DNA of 9,642 bases, from positions 1 through 9,642 of the forward strand of contig JBKECC010000040.1 of NCBI GenBank assembly GCA_047974135.1. The letters run 5' to 3'. Shown here piece after piece: positions 7,101 through 9,642 of the stretch. A model generated the notes under the pieces. That model was given only the letters and a program-made list of their open reading frames with translations. It did no database searches and was not told the origin of the DNA. Origin of the DNA: JAIRQK01 sp047974135 (lineage in GTDB: Bacteria; Campylobacterota; Campylobacteria; Campylobacterales; Campylobacteraceae). Positions within the stretch are counted from its first letter, which is position 1; each line of letters opens with the position of its first letter. Both the position numbers and the translations under genes were made by a program.

Positions 7101-7698
7101 CGGGGAAGATTTGAATATTTTAGTTCTTGATACAGAAGTTTATTCAAACACTGGCGGTCAAAGTTCAAAATCTTCGCGTACTGGCTCAGTCGCTCAGTTT
7201 ACTGCAGCAGGAAAACCTATGCAGAAAAAAGATTTGGGATACATTGCTATGACTTACGGAAATATATATGTAGCACAAATCAACTCAAACGCTTCTCAAG
7301 CACAAGTGATTAAAGCTTTTGAGGAAGCCGAGGCTTATAAAGGACCTTCTTTAATCATAGCTTACTCTCCTTGTATAGCTCACGGCATAAAAGGTGGTTT
7401 AGGTCACTCAGCAAATCAAGCTGAACTTGCAACAAAATGTGGATATTGGCCAGTTTATACTTACAATCCTGCATTAAAAGAAGAGGGCAAAAACCCTATA
7501 AAAATCACTGGAAAAGAGCCAGATTGGTCGCTTTATGAAGAGTTTTTGATGAATGAAGTAAGATATGCTTCACTTAAAAAACTAAATCCTACCCATGCTG
7601 AAGAGTTGTTAAAACATAACAAACTCGACGCTCAAAGAAGATATAGACAGTTAAAACGTTTAGCTGACGCTGACTACTCAAACGAGGTAGAAGCTTAA
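4138..7698 (+). CDS. nifJ: Pyruvate:ferredoxin (flavodoxin) oxidoreductase, single chain
   Basis: This cytoplasmic enzyme oxidises pyruvate with CoA to acetyl-CoA and CO2 and passes electrons to ferredoxin or flavodoxin. The 1186-residue chain shows, in order: the pyruvate/TPP-binding N-terminal domain (Y-P-I-T-P-S-S-P with Thr31, Glu64, Arg114); a transketolase-C-like domain (about 260-385); the gamma domain (about 420-620); the E-K-R-G-V linker (676-680); and two 4Fe-4S ferredoxin motifs, Cys692/695/698/702 and Cys750/753/756/760. The C-terminal TPP domain carries the proximal cluster ligands Cys819, 822, 847 and 1079 and the TPP/Mg motif G-D-G-W (970-973) to N1004. These match my recollection of the Desulfovibrio africanus enzyme with an offset of about 7-8 residues. 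The chain ends about where the C-terminal extension of that enzyme begins. The start has AAAGGA five bases upstream. The gene stands alone between a terminator and a hairpin. nifJ is the family name; a role in nitrogen fixation is not implied, and por is an equal name. Confidence 0.97.
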   Translation: MAKVMATMDGNEAAAYASYAFTEVAGIYPITPSSPMADFTDLWAAQGKKNIFGMPVRVVEMQSEGGAAGTVHGSLQAGALTTTYTASQGLLLKIPNMYKIAGQLLPGVIHVSARTLATHALSIFGDHQDIYACRQTGFAMLSSGSVQQVMDLAGIAHLAAIKGRVPFLHFFDGFRTSHEIQKIELMDYEVYKKLVDMEAIKKFRADALSPDSPKTRGTAQNDDIYFQGREVQNKFYDAVPDIVNEYMKEISKVTGREYKPFTFYGHKDAENIIVAMGSVTECIKEVVDYLVAKGEKVGLITPHLYRPFSVKYMMDVMPKSVKKIAVLDRTKEAGSIGEPLLLDIQSAFYGKANAPVIVGGRYGLSSKDVEPSQMFAVFKNLDEKVPKSDFTVGIVDDVTFKSLEPALGIDLSDKDTKECLFYGLGADGTVGANKNSVKIIGDQTSMYAQAYFAYDSKKSGGFTRSHLRFGKNPIRSTYLVSNPHFVACSVAAYLDIYAVIDGIRKKGTFLLNSIWDAKETVQKIPNRVKKILAQKEVNFYIINATKLARDIGLGNRSNTIMQSAFFKLADIIPFEQAQDFMKKQAYKSYKNKGDKIVEMNYKAIDVGADGLVKVPVDPAWASLPDEKLGGENKYVGTAFVEKISKPMNAALGDSLPVSAFKGYEDGTFEHGTTEYEKRGVGVTVPKWIEENCIQCNQCAFVCPHAVIRPFLINEKEFAAAPAGVKEHSIGAKGKGTEGLKYKIQVSPLDCTGCDLCAMECPSKEKSLVMVPLEEMLAAHEQENADYLFKNVKYKDDILNKSSVKGIGFAQPLFEFHGACPGCGETPYITLATRLFGESMIIANATGCSSIYGASAPSTPYRKSNENGRGPAWGNSLFEDNAEFGYGMKVADDSLRHRIYTIMEKTVDKVPNALSALYRDWMENYGDRVKSLEIRNLLVPQLEANKNAEGVDELLCIKNHLAKRSQWIIGGDGWAYDIGFGGLDHVLARGEDLNILVLDTEVYSNTGGQSSKSSRTGSVAQFTAAGKPMQKKDLGYIAMTYGNIYVAQINSNASQAQVIKAFEEAEAYKGPSLIIAYSPCIAHGIKGGLGHSANQAELATKCGYWPVYTYNPALKEEGKNPIKITGKEPDWSLYEEFLMNEVRYASLKKLNPTHAEELLKHNKLDAQRRYRQLKRLADADYSNEVEA

Positions 7699-7708
7699 AA
7701 TGTTCAGG

Positions 7709-7750
7709 GTTTACATGTAAAGAAAAATCATTACATGTAAACAACTTTTC
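7709..7750 (+). terminator. Hairpin terminator of nifJ built from two TTACATGTAA copies
   Basis: GTTTACATGTAA (7709-7720) and TTACATGTAAAC (7731-7742) are perfect reverse complements, giving a 12-bp stem around the 10-base loop AGAAAAATCA. The structure starts 10 bp after the nifJ stop and is followed by AACTTTTCCT, a short T-run. Each arm is also a copy of the palindrome (7711-7720 and 7731-7740). The T-run is short, so termination strength is uncertain, but position and stem length fit a rho-independent terminator. With its flanking bases it could work in either direction. Confidence 0.6.
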
Positions 7751-7783
7751 CTCTAAATACAGGTATAAAGTATAAAATTACTT

Positions 7784-7793
7784 TTACATGTAA
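7784..7793. repeat. TTACATGTAA palindrome, nifJ-receptor gap
   Basis: Third perfect copy in this 333-bp gap, 43 bp after the preceding copy and outside the hairpin. It is extended to TTTACATGTAAA (7783-7794). Confidence 0.85.
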
Positions 7794-7908
7794 ACAAATC
7801 AATTTTAAAATATAAATTTAAGCCTCTAAAATTCATATTTTCTTTTCAATCCTTACTATTTTTCTATGGTTTAATACTAAAAAATTTGACTTAGCATACT
7901 AAGGTAAA

Positions 7909-7923
7909 TGATAACTATTATTA
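7909..7923 (+). promoter_or_regulatory. Fur-box-like operator upstream of the receptor
   Basis: TGATAACTATTATTA matches 12 of the 14 specified positions of the 7-1-7 Fur consensus TGATAATnATTATCA. It ends 23 bp before a TATAAT hexamer, so a bound repressor would cover the -35 region. Fur-controlled TonB-dependent receptors are the rule in Campylobacterota and other proteobacteria, and the placement fits iron repression. Actual binding is inferred. Confidence 0.65.
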
Positions 7924-7946
7924 ATACAAATTTTATTTAAAATATG

Positions 7947-7952
7947 TATAAT
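7947..7952 (+). promoter_or_regulatory. -10 element of the receptor promoter
   Basis: This is a perfect TATAAT with TG directly upstream. It lies 79 bp before the receptor start codon, leaving an AT-rich leader of roughly 70 bases. The -35 position (around 7924-7929) has no clear hexamer and adjoins the Fur-like site. TTGACT at 7886-7891 is too far away to pair with it. Confidence 0.55.
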
Positions 7953-8031
7953 TCGTTCCTGATTAATTTATAAATGATTTTGAGTATTAAAATGATAAAT
8001 CAATTTATAACAAAATTTTAGGAGTTTATTT

Positions 8032-8121
8032 ATGCACCACAACACGAGTTCCTTTTTTTCAAAAAGACGAACATCTATCGCTTTAGTTGCAGCATCGCTG
8101 CTCACACAAGCTGCATTTGCG
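8032..8121 (+). other. Signal peptide of the receptor
   Basis: Thirty residues: a basic segment K11-R12-R13, a hydrophobic stretch I16-L24, then A-F-A before Gln31, an AXA-type signal peptidase I site. The paired Arg does not form a proper Tat motif, so Sec export is the likely route. Confidence 0.8.
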
Positions 8122-9642
8122 CAAAATACAGATACAACAAGCAATATTACAAAAAGTCTTGATGAGATCAAGGTTACTTCGGCTTCAGGTTTTGAGAGAA
8201 AAATTACAGATGCACCAGCAACTGTTTCAGTTGTAACTCAAGAAGATTTACAAGAAAATAAATATTCAAATCTTGGCGAAATGCTTGAAGATATGGAAGG
8301 CATTGATGTTAGAATGAGCAATACTGGAAAAACAGGAGGGCTTAGCGTAAGCATAAGAGGTATGCCAGCAGAATATACTCTCATTTTAGTGGATGGACGA
8401 AGAGTGAATCCAGCTGGAAGCGTAACACCCAATGGTTTTGGTGAAACAGAAAACAATTTTATTCCACCAATGTCAGCAATTGAGAGAGTTGAAGTTATCA
8501 AAGGTCCTATGGGAACGCTATATGGATCAGATGCAATGGGTGGTGTTATAAATATCATAACTAAAAAAGTTGCGAATGAGTGGACGGGTTCAATTTCTAG
8601 TGATTATACATTTAATGAAAATTCAGGCTTTGGTGATGCAAGAGGAACAAGTGTATATTTAAGTGGTCCAATCGTTAAAGATAAACTAGGCATTGCACTT
8701 AGGGGAAATATATATAATCGTGACTCTTCAACTTTAAATTACAACGATGGTTCAAATGTTAGTCAAAGAGGACCTGCGCCAGTTGAGGGGAAAAGATGGG
8801 GGCTTGGTGGAAAGCTAACATTTACTCCGGTTGAAAATCATGAATTGTGGTTAGATGCTGATGTCTACAGACAATGGTACAATAACGATAGAGAACAACT
8901 TGGAACTTTGGATACAGCGACTACAGCAAGAGGATATGAAGATGAATTAAGATTTAACAGAGAGACTATTTCAGCTGGATATAATGCTGATTTTGACATA
9001 GGAAGACTTGAAACAAGTATTTCAAGAGCAGAAACAGAAACGCTTGGCAGAACACTTCCTGGAACAACAGGTGCACTATTTGTTGCTGCTTATCCAGAGA
9101 TGGGAAAAGCAGGTGACCCAAGAACACTAAAAGGCACAAATACTATCTTTGATACAAAGTTTTTAACTACCATAGCAAATTCTCACTACTTAATAGTTGG
9201 AGGACAGTGGTGGAAAGCAGAAGTTGAAGATGGCGTTTCAAGAGAGAAGTTTGAACAAAAAACATGGTCTTTATTTGCAGAAGATGAGTGGCAAATACTT
9301 GATTCTCTCTCACTTACTTTTGGAGGTAGATATGACCATCACGATGCATTTGGTGGAGAATTTAGTCCAAGGATATATGCTGTTTGGAATCCTTTGGATG
9401 AGTGGACTTTTAAAGGTGGTGTAAGTAAGGGTTATAAAGCTCCAACAGTAAATGACTTGCATGAAGGTGTAAATGGTTATACTGCTCAAGGAACAAGAGC
9501 AACGATTGGTTCCCCGGATTTAAAACCTGAAACCTCACTAAATTATGAAGCCGGTGTTTATTATAATGCTATTAGTGGATTTAAAACTAATTTAACTGTT
9601 TTCTTTAATCAATTTGATGACAAAATAGCAACTGGTGATACA
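8032..9642 (+). CDS. TonB-dependent outer-membrane receptor, probably ferric siderophore (3' end outside window)
   Basis: The frame is open for 537 codons and runs off the window; typical family members have about 650-750 residues. The start ATG has AGGAG seven bases upstream. The N-terminus is a Sec signal peptide: K-R-R, a hydrophobic core, then A-F-A with likely cleavage after Ala30. A TonB-box-like stretch D-E-I-K-V-T-S (44-50) follows, then the plug domain (about 57-179) with D-A-P-A-T-V-S-V-V, S-I-R-G-M, L-V-D-G-R-R-V, I-E-R-V-E-V-I-K-G-P and L-Y-G-S-D-A-M-G-G-V-I-N-I-I-T. The rest is beta-barrel with alternating aromatic strands and the late motif G-Y-K-A-P-T and L-K-P-E-T-S-x-N-Y-E-x-G. 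Such receptors import iron chelates across the outer membrane using TonB-ExbBD. The plug stretch P-N-G-F-G-E and the barrel resemble the FepA/CirA/CfrA group, but the exact ligand cannot be told. The Fur-like site upstream supports iron uptake. Confidence 0.93.
   Translation, partial: MHHNTSSFFSKRRTSIALVAASLLTQAAFAQNTDTTSNITKSLDEIKVTSASGFERKITDAPATVSVVTQEDLQENKYSNLGEMLEDMEGIDVRMSNTGKTGGLSVSIRGMPAEYTLILVDGRRVNPAGSVTPNGFGETENNFIPPMSAIERVEVIKGPMGTLYGSDAMGGVINIITKKVANEWTGSISSDYTFNENSGFGDARGTSVYLSGPIVKDKLGIALRGNIYNRDSSTLNYNDGSNVSQRGPAPVEGKRWGLGGKLTFTPVENHELWLDADVYRQWYNNDREQLGTLDTATTARGYEDELRFNRETISAGYNADFDIGRLETSISRAETETLGRTLPGTTGALFVAAYPEMGKAGDPRTLKGTNTIFDTKFLTTIANSHYLIVGGQWWKAEVEDGVSREKFEQKTWSLFAEDEWQILDSLSLTFGGRYDHHDAFGGEFSPRIYAVWNPLDEWTFKGGVSKGYKAPTVNDLHEGVNGYTAQGTRATIGSPDLKPETSLNYEAGVYYNAISGFKTNLTVFFNQFDDKIATGDT

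Larger units (their letters stand above)
7699..8031. other. 333-bp intergenic region between nifJ and the TonB-dependent receptor
   Basis: I see no convincing gene here on either strand. The first third holds the nifJ hairpin and a third TTACATGTAA copy. The middle (about 7800-7885) is AT-rich with nothing recognised. The last 150 bp carry a small inverted repeat (7890-7903), a Fur-box-like site (7909-7923), a TATAAT hexamer (7947-7952) and the receptor ribosome site AGGAG (8020-8024). The words AATTTATAA recur around 7965 and 8003 in the probable 5' leader. Confidence 0.7.

Noticed and set aside
7968..8171. A 67-codon minus-strand open frame covering the receptor leader.
   Set aside because: It lies opposite the receptor's signal peptide and 5' leader and shows no ribosome site or recognisable protein features; it is a shadow frame.
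8238..8558. A 106-codon minus-strand open frame inside the receptor gene.
   Set aside because: It lies opposite the strongly conserved plug domain, and its sequence is what a reverse-frame shadow would give.
1..9642. CRISPR arrays, tRNA or rRNA genes, insertion sequences or attachment sites.
   Set aside because: I saw no regularly spaced long repeats, tRNA cloverleaf, rRNA sequence, transposase or flanking direct repeats. The only repeat family is the 10-bp palindrome.

Overview
The window looks like chromosomal DNA of a Campylobacterota (epsilonproteobacterial) bacterium. It is AT-rich, and the gene order addB-addA-rplM-rpsI followed by a single-chain pyruvate:ferredoxin/flavodoxin oxidoreductase resembles the Campylobacter jejuni Cj1482c-Cj1476c neighbourhood as I remember it. 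The protein styles (Cys-rich AddB tail, RecB-like AddA, CfrA/FepA/CirA-type receptor) fit the same phylum. The genus cannot be fixed from sequence reading alone. All genes seen are on the + strand.

Layout. Positions 1-274 hold the 3' end of addB, the Fe-S nuclease subunit of the AddAB recombination complex, overlapping the start of addA (271-2985). Both genes carry one in-frame nonsense codon (TAG 86-88 in addB, TAA 2347-2349 in addA), although the reading frames downstream stay open and keep their diagnostic residues. The likely meaning is a recently inactivated AddAB helicase-nuclease, or two base-call errors. Positions 2986-3134 are a short promoter gap. Ribosomal protein genes rplM (3135-3560) and rpsI (3563-3955) form an intact operon closed by a hairpin terminator. 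A 182-bp gap with a possible promoter precedes nifJ/por (4138-7698), an intact 1186-residue pyruvate oxidoreductase with all expected TPP and Fe-S ligands. A 333-bp gap holds a strong hairpin, a Fur-box-like operator and a promoter. It is followed by a TonB-dependent outer-membrane receptor (8032 to the window end, 3' end missing) with a signal peptide, TonB box and plug domain, probably for ferric siderophore uptake.

How the parts relate. AddAB would process double-strand breaks for RecA-dependent repair. rplM/rpsI encode ribosomal proteins L13 and S9. The oxidoreductase links pyruvate to acetyl-CoA and low-potential electron carriers and is a heavy iron-sulfur consumer. The receptor probably supplies iron under Fur control.

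The most striking unexplained signal is the perfect 10-bp palindrome TTACATGTAA. It occurs eight times in 9.6 kb: three times inside addA and five times in intergenic gaps, with at least one copy in each of the three gaps longer than 100 bp. It is absent from rplM, rpsI, nifJ and the receptor gene. Two copies behind nifJ form a 12-bp terminator-like stem.
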